Made by a program: the position numbers and the translations under genes. A stretch of DNA of 64,000 bases. It comes from Nocardia veterana NBRC 100344. GTDB taxonomy: Bacteria; Actinomycetota; Actinomycetes; Mycobacteriales; Mycobacteriaceae. Location: positions 62,001 to 126,000 of the forward strand of contig NZ_BAGM01000117.1 in assembly GCF_000308855.1 (NCBI RefSeq). The letters run 5' to 3'. Below, one piece after another: positions 24,808-37,700 of the stretch (the first letter of the stretch is position 1; every line of letters begins with the position of its first letter). The notes beneath the pieces are model-generated. The model was not told the origin of the DNA and did not search any database. It was given only the letters and a program-made list of their open reading frames with translations.

Positions 24808-25770
24808 ATGGTTCTTCGTCTCCCCGAGTCGCTACCCCCACCCGTCATCGAGTGCGTGGCAGGGCACTTCCCCACCGGCGACGAAGATGCCATGCGCCGG
24901 GACGGCCACTACCACTCGGAGCGGGCCGAGGAATGCCGGAAGGCGGCGGCCGACTACCGGCGGATGGCCGATGAGCGACACCGGATGATCCGAGGCCGTC
25001 AGGGCGACGAGGTCGAAAAAGGATTCCGCAACCTCGCGGAGCTCTACGAGGGCCAAGCCAAGCACTCCGACAGCCTGGCCGAGGAACTGTTCCAAGGCGC
25101 CAACAACATCGAGCTCCAGAAGTGGACCGTCATCGGGTTCGCGGTGATCCTGGCCTGGACATTGGCCCATGCCGCGGTCATGTTCGCCGCCTTCCCCGCA
25201 GGTGGCGCGGCCGAGGCCGCAGTGGCCAAGATGCGCACCGACACCGCGCTGCGGTTCGCCTGGGCGAAAATGATGCAGTACATCTCCGGGCAGAGCGCCA
25301 AGCTGGCAGCCGAACGCGGACTCATCAGGCTGGCCACCAAGATGGGGGTCATCGGCGCCGTCCAGGGCGGCGGTATCAACGCCGCGATTCAGCTGAAGCA
25401 GGTCGCCGACCACCACCGTCACGAAGTGGACTGGAATGCGGCGAAGATCGCCGCGGCGGCGGGAGGTGTCGGCGGCGCCGTCGGAATGGGGTTCGGCCGC
25501 TGGTTCGGCAACCGCAAGGTCATACCGATGACGACGGCGCTGGCCGAACGAGCCGGCCGCACCGGCACCCGAGTGGCGGTGCAGATCGCCGGCACGGCTG
25601 TCATCGGCGCCGGCGGTGGCGTCGCCGGTGGTCTGGCGGGCGCCGCGGTATCGCTGAAGATGTCCGGTGAGGCCCTCACCTTCGACAAAATGGTCGAGGG
25701 CCTGCTGCCCGCGATCACGGGCGGATTCGTCGGCGCCGCGGCGCACGGCGCCGCGGGTATCCGGTCCGCC
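24808..25770 (+). other. Domain: CpnT-like WXG100 N-terminus with membrane segments (residues 1-321)
   Basis: Starts MVLRLPESLPPPVIECVAG, then FPTGDEDAMRRDG and a long helical region to about residue 100, the pattern of the WXG100-like N-terminal domain that leads many actinobacterial toxins and CpnT. A strong hydrophobic segment follows (residues 111-134, VIGFAVILAWTLAHAAVMFA). Two Gly/Ala-rich hydrophobic stretches lie near 212-230 and 255-285. The expected role is recognition by, and export or membrane docking through, a type VII system. Confidence 0.8.
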
Positions 25771-28700
25771 ACCGCACCTCCGGCGGCCGAGGCACCGCCC
25801 GTCGCCGCAGCACCCGAAAATTCCGCTGCCGCACGCCCTCTCACCGACGCGGTGCCCGAATCCAACCGGCGCACCGCCGATGCCGAAGCGGGCCGATCGC
25901 CCGGCGAGCGCGGTGGGATGCGACTCGAGGACTTCGTGGCACTGGCCGGTGGCGACGACGGCCCGGCGAAGCCCACCGCACCGAAGGTGACCGTCAACAG
26001 TCCGGACTGGAATCCGGGTTTGCGAATCACGTTGCCCGACAACGTCAATCCGGTCAAGAACGTCGATTTCCCCGCCTCACCCCCGGCGGAGGCAAAACCG
26101 GTCGCACCGAAAGTATCGGAGCCGCCACCCAGTCCGCTCGGTGACGCCCTCGCCGCGCACCTCGCCGAACACGGCCGGCAGCCGGCGAGCGCCGAGAGCG
26201 CCGCGGACGCCGCGTCCCCCCACCCCGCCGATGGCGAGGTGGGCGGCGCACGCCCGTCCGCAGCGGGTGAGCAGGAACTCGGGGGTGCCGGAAACACCAC
26301 GGCGGCAACGCCTCCCGTCGATGTCACGGCAGGCGCAGGGCAGGCGCGCGGCCACGGGGAGTCGAACGGCGCCCACGACGGCCCGGTCGCGGCACCCGAG
26401 GCCGAAGCGGGTACGGCCGTCGGTGCCGACCGTCCGGCCGAAGTGGAGGCCGGCCGGACCGTGGTGCGCGATCCCGCCGAGGGCGATTCGAGCGCCGAGC
26501 AGACCGCGGCGAAGGCGGAATCGAAGCAACCGGCTCCGGTGGAGGAAGCCGCGCGCACCACGACCGAGAAGCCACAACTGTTCGACGACGAACAGATCCG
26601 GGCCGAGCAGGCCGACGCCGACGAGCCCGAGGCGGGTCCGACCGCACATTCCGAGGAGGGCGCCTCGGTCACGGCGGTTGCCGAGGCCGCCCCGCCACGC
26701 TCCGTCGAGGCCGAACGAAGCAGCGGTGAGCGATCCGCCGCTGCCCCGCAGGCGGCTGGGAAACCGGCGACCGCCACGGCTCGCGGCCCCGTTCCCGCCG
26801 AGGCGGCCGCCCCCGAAGGGGCGCCGGCCGCAGCCGCCCCGCCCCGGGTATCGGCACCGAAATCGGCTGCGGCGGAACGTCCCCCGGTGGTCGAGTCGAA
26901 CGCGAAACAGAGCGATCGCGGCGCGGCGGAATCCGAACCCGGGCGCACCGTAGACGCCGAACCCGCGCGGCAGAACAAGGATCAGCCCGAACCGGCCGGC
27001 ACTCGCGTCGAATCCGATGCGGAATCCACCGGCAAAGAAGGCCAAGCGCAGCAGCGCCCTTCGGACGAGGAAGGCACCTCGAAACCGGCCGACGATGCCG
27101 AAACCACCGAAAGCCAGGGCGAACCCGAGCCCCAGCACGCGCGCGCCGACGAGGACGGCACGCAGGAAACCGGTCGCGATCTTCCCGAGGACGGCGACGA
27201 CTCGGCGAAGGCGGTGGCGCAGCAGTATCGGGCCGAGGCCGAGGAACTCCTCACCGAATACGGATCGCGGGACTGGACCAAGGTTTCGGACAACGAACTG
27301 CAGACGATGCTGTTCGGGCCGGACGAACGCGAGGCCGCGCTCGCGGTGATCGAGATCATCAACCGGGGTGAAGGCAAGGTCCTGCGCTGGACCCAGGTGA
27401 TGGGGATGCTGGTCCTGCGCGATGGTCATGTCGGCCGGATGCAGGCGGGTGAGGGAAAGACGCTGGTCTTCCAAGCCGCGTCCGCGTTGCGGGCCGCCCA
27501 GGGCAATCCGGTGCGCGTACTCACCACGCTCGACACCCTGGCGCTCGAGGCCTACAACATGGGGCAGAAGCTGTTCGGCAAGTACGGATTCGACATCCGG
27601 CTCATGAACCCCGACGACCCGTACGCACCGGTGGCCGAGGGCAAGGCCACGATGTGTTTCGGCACGCTGAATTCGGACGGCTTCGGCGAACTCCGCGGCA
27701 ATATCGCACCCGGCCGGATCAAGCTGGTCGACGAGGTCGACGCGGCGATCAAGGGTTCGGTGTTCATCCTCTCCGAGGGCGCCGGCAACTCGGCCAGTCC
27801 GGAAGTCGCCGCACAGGTCCGGGACGCGCACGGCTTCCTCCGCAAGGCCGTACAGGAAGGGCTGCTCAGCGAGGCCGATTTCGCGGGCGCTCGCGGAACC
27901 CAGGAAGATCACACCACCTTGACCGGAAACGACCGCGGCAAGGTCGAGCACATTCTGGGCAAGGACCTCACCGAGAAGATCGAGGGAATTCTGGGCCGTC
28001 CGCCGAGCGAGTCCGAAGCACACCGGATCGCCATGGCCGCCACGGCGGAATGGCGTTACCACGAGAACGACGACTACATCCTGTGGTACGACCCCGAGCT
28101 GGGTCCGAAATACCTGACGGACGAGCGCGGCAATCCCAAGATCGTCGACGGCGAACGGGTGCTGAACCCGAAGTCGCACAAGGTCTTCATCATCGATCAG
28201 ACCACGCACAAGGTGATGTACGACCCCGAGACCTCGACCGAGAGCCGCTGGAACGGCGGGCTGGCACAGGCCGTGGAAGCCAAGCACGGCATTCAGATTC
28301 GCGACGATCCGGCCAGTTCCAAATCCGTCACCGTGCAGGAGTTGTTCTCCTCGGAGAAATGCGACGAGTTCACCGGGCTGTCGGGCACCACCGACAACGC
28401 TTACGCCGAACTGAAGCAGGCCGGGGTCGACCAGATCATCGAAGTCCCGCGCTTCAAGGAGTTGCTGCTCAAGGGTGCCGACCCCGAGAACGACATCATC
28501 GTGAGCAGCCTGGAGGAAAAGCACGAGGCGATGGCCGACGGCGTCGCCGAGGTGCATGCCACCGGCCGCCCGATCGAAGTGATCTGCGATCGCAACAGCG
28601 AAGTCGCCGCGATGTCGAAGAAACTGACCGAGCGCGGGATCGACCACGTCGCCATCGATGCGAAATGGTTCCTCGAGCAGGGCACCGATGCCGAGGCGAA

Positions 28701-31700
28701 TCTGCTGGCGATCTTCAAGAAGGCCGGTGAGGAAGGCTCGGTCCTCGTCATCAACCGGCAGGGCGCCCGCGGCGTCGATATTCCGATCAGCACCGTGCCG
28801 AACGAGCAAGGTCTGACGATCAATGATCGTGGCGGGCTGCACGTCATCCAGTCCAGCCGGTCGGCGATCCACCACGATATCGACGTCCAGGGTGAGAACC
28901 GGACCGCGCGCAGTGGCTGCGAGGGCAGCGTCCAGTACTACATCGATCTGAGTGCTCCCCAATACACCAGGACCGCCGAGGCGCAGATCACGGTAATCAA
29001 ATACATGGCGGCCGAAGCACAGCACAAGTCCGCGGTCGCCGAACACGAGGCGGCCGTCGCCGAACACAACGCCGCGCCGAATGCGCGGACGGCGGCCAAA
29101 CTCGCCGCCGCCGAGAACAGCCTCGACCACAGCCGTCAGCTCCTCGAAGCGGCCACCGCCGATGCCAAGGGGCTGGTGTCGAAACTGCAGCCGTCGGGTA
29201 TCGGCCACCCCAGTGCCGATCCCGCGTCGGCGCACCTGGCCAACGCCCCGCCAGCGCGCGAACCCGCCGCCACTCCCACCCGGCCGCGCCAGGAGCCGGC
29301 CGAACAACCACCACCGACCGCGGACGCCGCGGATCATGCCGGCAGAGCGGCTGCCGCAACGCCCGCTCCCGTTGCCGCCGGAATTCCGGCCGCCGCCGGG
29401 ACAGCGGGCGTCGCGCCGGCGGCCGGTAGTGCGGATGCGGCCACTGCCACGGGGATTCCGGATGCTCCGGTCGGTCGTACGCCCGCGTCGTCGGCCGTCG
29501 CGCCGAACGGTGCGAGTTCCGCGCAGCCGGCACCCGACCATGCTCCGGTCGACGAGAACTCGAGTCTGGCGGGCACTCAGCGGAATTCCGAACCGCACTT
29601 CGGCTCGGATTCCTCGACGCCCACCGACCACTCGGCGAATAGTCCTCACCGGCAACCTGATTCGACGCCGTCCACGAACGGTGTGGCGCAAACGGCGGCC
29701 GCGCCGCGCCCGGCCGGCGCCCCGGAAACCGTTTCCCCGCAGCTCGATTCCGGGACCGCGGCGCACCCACAACCCGCGTCCCCCGTCGGCACACTGGGCG
29801 CGCCCGCCACCAACCCCGGACGTAATACCGACGCCGACAACGTCATTCGGGCCATCACCGATTCACTGCGTGCCGGCGGCACCGAGGCCGCACCCTTCGC
29901 GCCGCTGGCGCATGCCGTCGACGGGGCCACGCCCGCACAATCCGGACTCCACCCGGACAACGGGGAACTATCCGATCCGGCCCGGAATGTGCTGCACGCC
30001 GGTCTGGATCGCCTCACGGCAGAACAGCGGCAACTCGTCGCCGACGCCGCCGAGGCCGTGTCTCGCAGCGTCGACCTCACCCCGGCGCAGACCGAGGCCG
30101 TCGCCCACCTCGCCGAACACGTGCGCACGCTGGCGGGCAACGCCGCGCAGCCGGTGCCGGACCTATCCGCTGTCGAGGCGGAGATTCTGGCTCTCGTCGC
30201 GGAAGACATGGTGCTCGGGGATATCTGCATCACGTTGGGGATGCCGCCGAAAGAAGTGCGCGGGCATATCGCCCGCGCCGGCATGAAGCTCGGCACCCGC
30301 GGCGATATCGCGACGATGGCGGCGGCGCTCAGTCGCGGACAGCTCGCGATCGGCGCCCCCGACCACAGCCGCCCGCTGACGAAAGCCGTTGCCCACGGCA
30401 CGCTCACGACGCGCGAGGTCGAGGTGCTCGAACTGGCGACGGTGGGTCTGTCGCCCGCCGTGATCGCCGAACAACTCGCGATCAGCAAGGCCGACGCCAC
30501 CACCCACCTCGCCCACGCCGGCCGCAAACTCGGCGCCGACGGACTGATTCCGACGGTGGTGCAGGCAGTCCTGCAGCGCGCGGTCGCGGGTGCGGCACCG
30601 CAGGTCTTCGCGCCGCGCACCACGCCCGAACCGGTTTCCGGTCGTACTGTCGATGTCGCCGAACCGGTTCCCGAGGCGAACGCCGAGCGTTTCACCAAAC
30701 AAGCCTTGGCCGCAGAGCTGTTCGAGACCTACGGCGTCGAGGTGCTCGGGCTGGACAAGGACAGCATCTCGGTCGCCACCGCGCTGTCGATCCGGAACGC
30801 GATCGCGGACGCGTTCGAGGAGACCTCCTTCATCCGCCTCGATGCCGTTGTGGTGGCGCCGATGACCGGTAATACCGGCGCTGTCATCTGGGACGCGGGT
30901 GTCAGCGGGAGCAACCCGCCCGTCGTCATGGTGCTCAACGAGAACCTCTTCGGAGATCCGGAAAAGTTCCGCACCCTCGCCGCCGATGCGACCCGCCGTA
31001 CCCGGCGCCGGCGGGGAACCAATGAGAAGCGCCAATTGATGGCGCCGACCGGCGATCCGGCGTACGACGCCATCAGCCACGAGATGTCGCACCTGCGAGA
31101 CCCGGCTGCCCGCCTCGGCTGGTACGACGAGTCGTTGGAGGCGCGGGCCTTCGGCTTCCTGTATTCCCACTTCATGGGCCTGCGCGCGGCCGGGGTGCTT
31201 CCCCGGGAGGCCAGATTCGACAAGTGGCTGAACAAGCTCGACGCCTACAGCCGCGATAGAAAGTCACTGCTGCCGGAGGACCGGCTGTTCGCAGCCTTCG
31301 ACGAGTGGACGAGCGGTTTCGACAGCCCGGAGGCGATCGAGCTGTGGGCGCGGGAGGCGGGCCTGACCCTCTCGGAAGGAAAGGTCGACGTTCAGGAGCT
31401 GTATCGAGCGTGGCTGCAACGGCTGGATACCGGCACGCGTGACCGGATCCTGGCGAGTGAGCCGGCCCGAACCCCGACTCTGGGCGATCTCCCCGTCTTC
31501 AACCCGGCAGAGGCGCTGGCCGAGGCGAACAACGCATTCGGGCGAAGCGCGCCGAAGGACTTCACCCATCCCGCCTACGCCCTCCAAGCCCTGTTGCGCC
31601 GAGTACCCGTCGCGGAGGTCTGGCGAAACGCCGAGCGCCGCAACGCATTGGCCGCCGCCCGCGCGCAGAACCCGGGCCTGGCTCCGGTCGTGTCCGAATT

Positions 31701-34700
31701 CCGCCCCAGCGTCGCGCCCGGAGGTCGGGTGGCACAGCTCGCGCAGAGGTGGCGCGCTCTGTCGCCGGCCGACCGCACCGCCCAGGCGGATCAGGCGCCC
31801 ACCATTCTGCGCGCCGCCGGCTCACAGGCTTTCGTACTGGACGAACTGGCCCGACTCGAGACCGAGCATCGCCGCACCGCGCAAGCCCATCGACCGGGGA
31901 GCCCCGACCCGGACGCTGCCATCGTCGAACCGTCCGCAGAACAGGGTAATTCGGCTGCGGCGAAGGCCCGCGATCGTTGGCACTCGTCCGTCCTCCCGGA
32001 CGAGCTGTGGACGCGGCTGGGCACATCCGGCACCCGGAGAATCGACCCCGCTGCCATCGTCCTCGGCAGCCCGGAAGGTCCGCCACGCGTCCGCTTCGAC
32101 GACCTCACCCACGGTGACGAAGCGCAGGCCGACCTGGTGGAACAGCGAATCATCGAGTTGCTGACCGGCTGGTCGGATCCGGAGTACGTCCGGGACATCG
32201 CGGCAGCCGTCGGCGCCTCGGTACGGTGGGGCGACGGAACCATTTCCCTCACCGCCGAACTCGACGGCGACGAGGCGCGCATCCGGCTCATCGATATCAC
32301 CGGTGACCACAGCTATGTCCGGGTCGACTGGCATCTGGGCCCGACCCCCGGGCCGGTCGAACGGGCCGCGGTACCGCCGGTCGACGTCTCGTCCGAGGAG
32401 CTCGACCTCGACCGCCTCATGGAGATGTTCGGCGATACGGAGGCCGGGGGAACACCGCCGTATCAACGCCAGGTGCACGGGATCCGGGACATCGTCAAAA
32501 GACGGCTGCGGCAAGAGCGGCCCGGGGTGTACGGCGACCTCATCGACACTGTCGTCCTGGCGGTCAGCGAACTCGTCACCAACGCCAAGAAACATCTGCA
32601 CAGCAATGCGGAGATGTTCGGACTCGACCCGGAGGAAGTCATCGACCTCACGGTGCACGGGGCGGGTAACGAACGCCGGATCCACCTGACCGTCACCAAC
32701 GACATAGCCCCCGGCACGGCGGCAAAATTGCCGAAATGGACCGACGACGAACAGGTTTGGGACCGCGAAGGCGGGCGCGGCACCCAACTCATGATCGCCG
32801 AGAGCACCGTCGCGGTCCGCCGCATCACTTTCACCGGCGACAAGAACACCATCGAGCATTCGATCGAATACCACCTGACAGAGCCGGACGATGACATCGC
32901 CGTCACCTACAGCCGGGCAGAAATGGACGGCACCGTCGCCGCTCACAGCGTGGCAGATCCGGACGACAGCGCGCTGCCCTCGGTCCGCGAGCTGGTGCAG
33001 AACCTCCGGCAACTGGAGCGGCTGCGCGAGATCCGCGACGACTTGCGAACGCAGATCCGACAGTTCGCCGGCGCGCACCCGCTGGCGTTCGGCAGGCGGC
33101 AGATCGAACGGCTGTATCTGAGACTGCAGGACGAGTTGCGCACCGAACCGGAGCCGTCGGCGGACAAGCAACGGGTCGTCGAGCAGATCGATAGATATCT
33201 TGCCTTCGAGGACCTGGTTGCCTCGGCCGAAGAGAGTCTCGGCGTACGACCCACGGCAAGTGAAGACCACCCGGGCGATGCGGACCCGTACGGTTACCGC
33301 TCATTGATGTCCGAGGCACAATTCGATGCGCTCCCCGTCGCGGAGAAACACGCCATCGCGAAGGCCGAATTGGCCGAGGGCACTCTGGATTTCGACAACC
33401 CCGCAGACGGAGCGGCGTACGCCCGAACGACTCTCGGCGGTGCGAACCTCGCACCGGAACAGGCCGAGTCGATCCGCTGGGCGAAGCAGGATCCCAACGG
33501 CACCACCCTGTTCGGCTATTCGGCGGTCAACCGCTACCTGGCGACGCCCCACCAAGACAGAGCGGCAGATGATCCCGCCCGGCCCCACATACCGAACCTG
33601 GACGGCGCGATCCTCGGCACCAGTTCGCCCGACGATATCTGGATCGTCGCCGAGAACATCATGGACGAGGCCGATAATCGGAACCCGGCAGCTATGCGCG
33701 GCCGACTCCGCACCGAGCCGGGATACCTGCACGGCGAAGTGGGCAGCACACCGTCGGCGCGCTTGGGCGATTCCGACGTCAAACATCTCCGCGTCCCCGC
33801 CGGCACGCCGATGCTTGCCACCGAAGCCATCACCGGCGTACCGGAAGTCCTGCTCATGCGCGGGATCCGCTATCTCGTGACCCGGGAGTTCGTCGACGAC
33901 GAGGGTCTCGCCCATGTCTACGGGTACGTACTGCCCGGCGAATGGGACGCTCCGGGCCCAACACCCGGGCAGTGGCCGGACAGCTCACCGGGCCCGCGCA
34001 TCGACCCGGTTGCCATCCATTTCGGCAGGGACACAACCGATGCCGAGATCGAACACGTGCAGACCCTGCGCGACGCGGTCATCGCCCTACGGTTCGGCGA
34101 GAACCCGGATCCGATACTTGGCCGGCTCGCCGAACTGCTCGACGAGTTGGTGGCGGTCCGGCGCGGAGCGCCGGTGGCGGCGGAACGGCGGCAATGGCTG
34201 GAACGCCTCGCGCAGCAGGTACCGGAATGGCTGGCCCGCCGAGACGAAATGGCGGAGGCAGCAAGGCAATACGAGGAAATCGGAGAGGCGTCGCGAGCCA
34301 CCCTGGATGCCCGGCTGGCCGACGCACAGACGCTGCTGAACGCGGCACTGGCCGCCGTCTCCGCGGCGTGGGAACGACTCGGTCAACCACCGGCGGACAT
34401 TCCGCCACGACCGGCGGAGCACTTGCTACCGGGTGAACTCGACCGGCTGCGCGACGTGAGTGCGGTGATCTTCGCCGAAATGACTCGCGCGGGCATTGCG
34501 GCCGACCGCATCGGCCCGGTCCCCCAGGAGCAGCTCGACGAAGACATGCGGCGCTACCAAACGTTGCGCGAGATGTCGGAGTTGCTGGAACAACTGCTGA
34601 CCTTCGCCGAGCGCCCCGGTTCGACCAGGATGAGCCGAGCCCGCCGAATCCTGCTGATCGATCACTTCCGCGCGGTATCGGATCTGTTGGCGGCCAACGA

Positions 34701-37700
34701 AATTCATCGCCAGGCCGTGGCGGCGGTCACCGCTGCGGACCAGCGGCGACAGCGTGCCGAACAAACCCGCGAGAACTACCGTATCGCCGACAACGCGGTT
34801 CGCTACCTCACCCGGGTACTGGGCGAGCCACCGCACCATGAGGACCGGATCGCTCCGGCCCAGCCCGCCGCACCGGTCGTGTGGCCGGGTGCCGACGGCC
34901 AACCCGCCTACGTCGCGACCACTCCGGCCGAAACACCTCGAGCCGAACAGAATGCAGGCGAGGACACCGGCGTCGAGCTCACCGGACGCAACGTCGATCA
35001 GGACTCCACTCCGACGCCCGACGATTCCCGACCGGACAGGGCCGAGACGATCGGCCGCCGGTATGTGGAAACGAACCTGCGCCTGGAGAGCCTGGGACCG
35101 GTTGCGGCAGCGAGTGATCGGGGCCCCGAACACGAGCGGAACGAGGACGATTTCGCGCTGCTCACCATGACCGTCGGCGGTGAGCAATACACCGCGGCGA
35201 TCCTCAGCGACGGCACTTCCAAGCCGAGTGGTGGCGACCGCGCCTCGGCCGCCGCCACCCGCGCCGCGAACGAATACATCGCCGAAGCCCTGCGACAGGC
35301 CGACCGCAACGGTGCCCTCGCACCCTTGGAGGTGGTGCGGGGCGCGGTCGCGGCAGCCCAGAACGCGGTACTCGATCTGGCTTCCGAATACCCTGGCCGA
35401 TCCGGACCGGCCTGCACGATCGTGGTCGCGCTGATGGGAGCGGGCCAGGTCACCATCGACTGGGTCGGCGACAGCCGCGCCTACTGGGTGCCGCTGGACG
35501 GTGGTGCACCGGTCCAGCTCACCCACGACGATTCGAACACGCAGCGAGCCATGGACACCTTCGGGTGGAGCCGCGAGGAGGCGCGGCATTCCTCCGTCGG
35601 CAAGGGTCTCACCTACAGTCTCGGCCGCCCCCTGGACGGCATCGAACCACACGCGAGAACCGCCGAGCAGGCGACCGGGCGCGGCGTGCTCGTGCTGGCA
35701 ACCGACGGCATGTGGGACCCGGTCGGCCCGGACGATCCGGAACCCATCGGCGCCGTCGTACGCGACGCCCTGGTGCGATCCGGCGGCGATCCCAGCGCGG
35801 GATCCCGCGCGCTGATCCGCACCGCGATCGAACAGGGCAGCGACGACGACATCACCGTGATCACCGCGCTGGTGCCGGTATCCGGCAGCCCGGTCACCGG
35901 CCCGGCGCGCACCGGCGTCGACACGGACGCCCCGGAAAGTACCGCCCGGCAATCCGATTCGAACGACGGGCGTTCCTCGCCGTGGGGCCGAGTAGGCGCG
36001 TCGAGCCCGCGCATCGACCCGGTCGCCATCGATTTCGGCGGCGCACGCGGAAAGAGTTCGTCGCCGGGTGAATCTCCATGGCGGCGCTCGAAAGCCAACT
36101 CGCAGGATGTGCTGCTGCGAGCCCAGCGCAACGACGAGGCCGCCTTCGCGGAGCTGCGCGAGCAGTACGGACGTGCCGTGTTGGCCACGCTGTTCGCCGA
36201 TCTGGGAATTCCGGCTACCGCGGTGCGACCCGAGCAGCGGCCACTGGTACACGTGGCGCAGGGACTCAACCGCATGGCATTCGAGATCGCGGAGCAGCAC
36301 CGCTGGCGCGTCGAGGAGGCCGAACCGCTCGAATGGTTGCGTGGCATCGCGAGCAACTTGGTGACCGGATGGCGGGAGATGAACGCCACTCAGCGCCGCC
36401 ACGTCGCCGATGGACTGGCCGCGCTGCAGCGCGGCGACAATGTCACCGTCGTGCAGCGCGGCGCGCTCGACCGACTGGTTCAGGCTGGTCAGTACGATTT
36501 GGAGGCCCAGGGCAAGCACCCCAGCGGTATCGACGCGACATCAGGCGGAACGCAGCGCGAAGCGCGCGGCGCGATGCCGCCCAGCGACACCGAGATCGCC
36601 GACGCCCTCGATACGCCCGGGCACAAGGCTCCCCGCGATTCGAACATCGCCCAGCCTCCCGGCGGCGCGAATCCATGGACTGTCGCGCGGTTCAACGCCG
36701 AACAACCGGGCGCCGGCCCGAGATCCCGTACTGCGGTGCGCCACGCCGACGACTCCTCGCGACCGGCCACCAGCGCGCCCCCAGCGGCCGAGGCACCACA
36801 GACTGTCGATCGTGAGGACAGCGTCGACATCTACCGCGCGTACATCCGCACCGCGGGCGGACCGCGCCACGAGGCCATTTACGCGCTCATCGAAGCGATC
36901 CGCAACGGCGAGGTGCCGCCGCACCCGAACGCGGTACCGGACCTCTCGGCGCTCTCGGCGCGTGAGCAACAGATTCTCCAACTTCTCACCGAGCGGCTGT
37001 CGCGCCAGGAGATAGCCGAACTACTCGGTGTATCAAGGAGTTTCGTCAACAGCGCGGTGCAGCGGTTGGTGCGCAAACTCGGCGCGGGCAGCGATGCCGA
37101 AGCCGTCGCCATGACTCTGAGCGCGCTCGACCGTATCCCGACCTCGGCAACCGCGGCAGCGGCCGAAGCGGACCCGGTATATATCGTCAATCCGCCGCAT
37201 ATCGCGAACGCGCTTCGTCTGCTGCCCGGCCTCGAACGTGGGTTCAGACGTGCGGCGCTGGGCGACTCCCTCGGCGAATTCGCCGCCGCCGGAGCCGATT
37301 ACCTGCGCACCGTGGTCACGGTCGCGGCGTACGAGCTCTCGCTCGGGCAGCACGCGACCGCACGCACACATCTGTCCGAGGCGTTCGACGCGAGTATCAC
37401 GCTGCTCAACCGGTTCCCCGCGGTCACCGAGATCAAGAACATCCTCGGGCCGCTGCATCGACTTCGGCGTGCCCTCATCGACGACCCGGGCTCGGCGGCG
37501 ACGCTCGCCGAGGAGCTCACGGACACCACCGCCACCCGCCGGGCCATCGACAGGGCCGTGTCGTACCTGCACACCCTGGGGCACCTGTCGTCGACAGGCG
37601 AAACGGAACCCGCTGCGCCCCAGCGGAACAGCGGTGCGGTGACGGTACGCCCCGAATCCGGAGAGTCGCCGGTTACCGACGATCCACTCGTGACGAAGTC

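Noticed and set aside
24789..24812. TTGACA at 24789-24794 as a -35 box for the giant gene
   Set aside because: No acceptable -10 occurs at 16-19 bp spacing; that position falls inside the coding sequence.
26077..29772. A 1,231-codon frame on the minus strand, and similar long minus-strand frames at 34426-36519 and 47293-49992
   Set aside because: High GC keeps antisense frames open. These show no domains, have low-complexity Arg/Gly-rich or shadow-like composition, and lie opposite clear protein domains on the plus strand.
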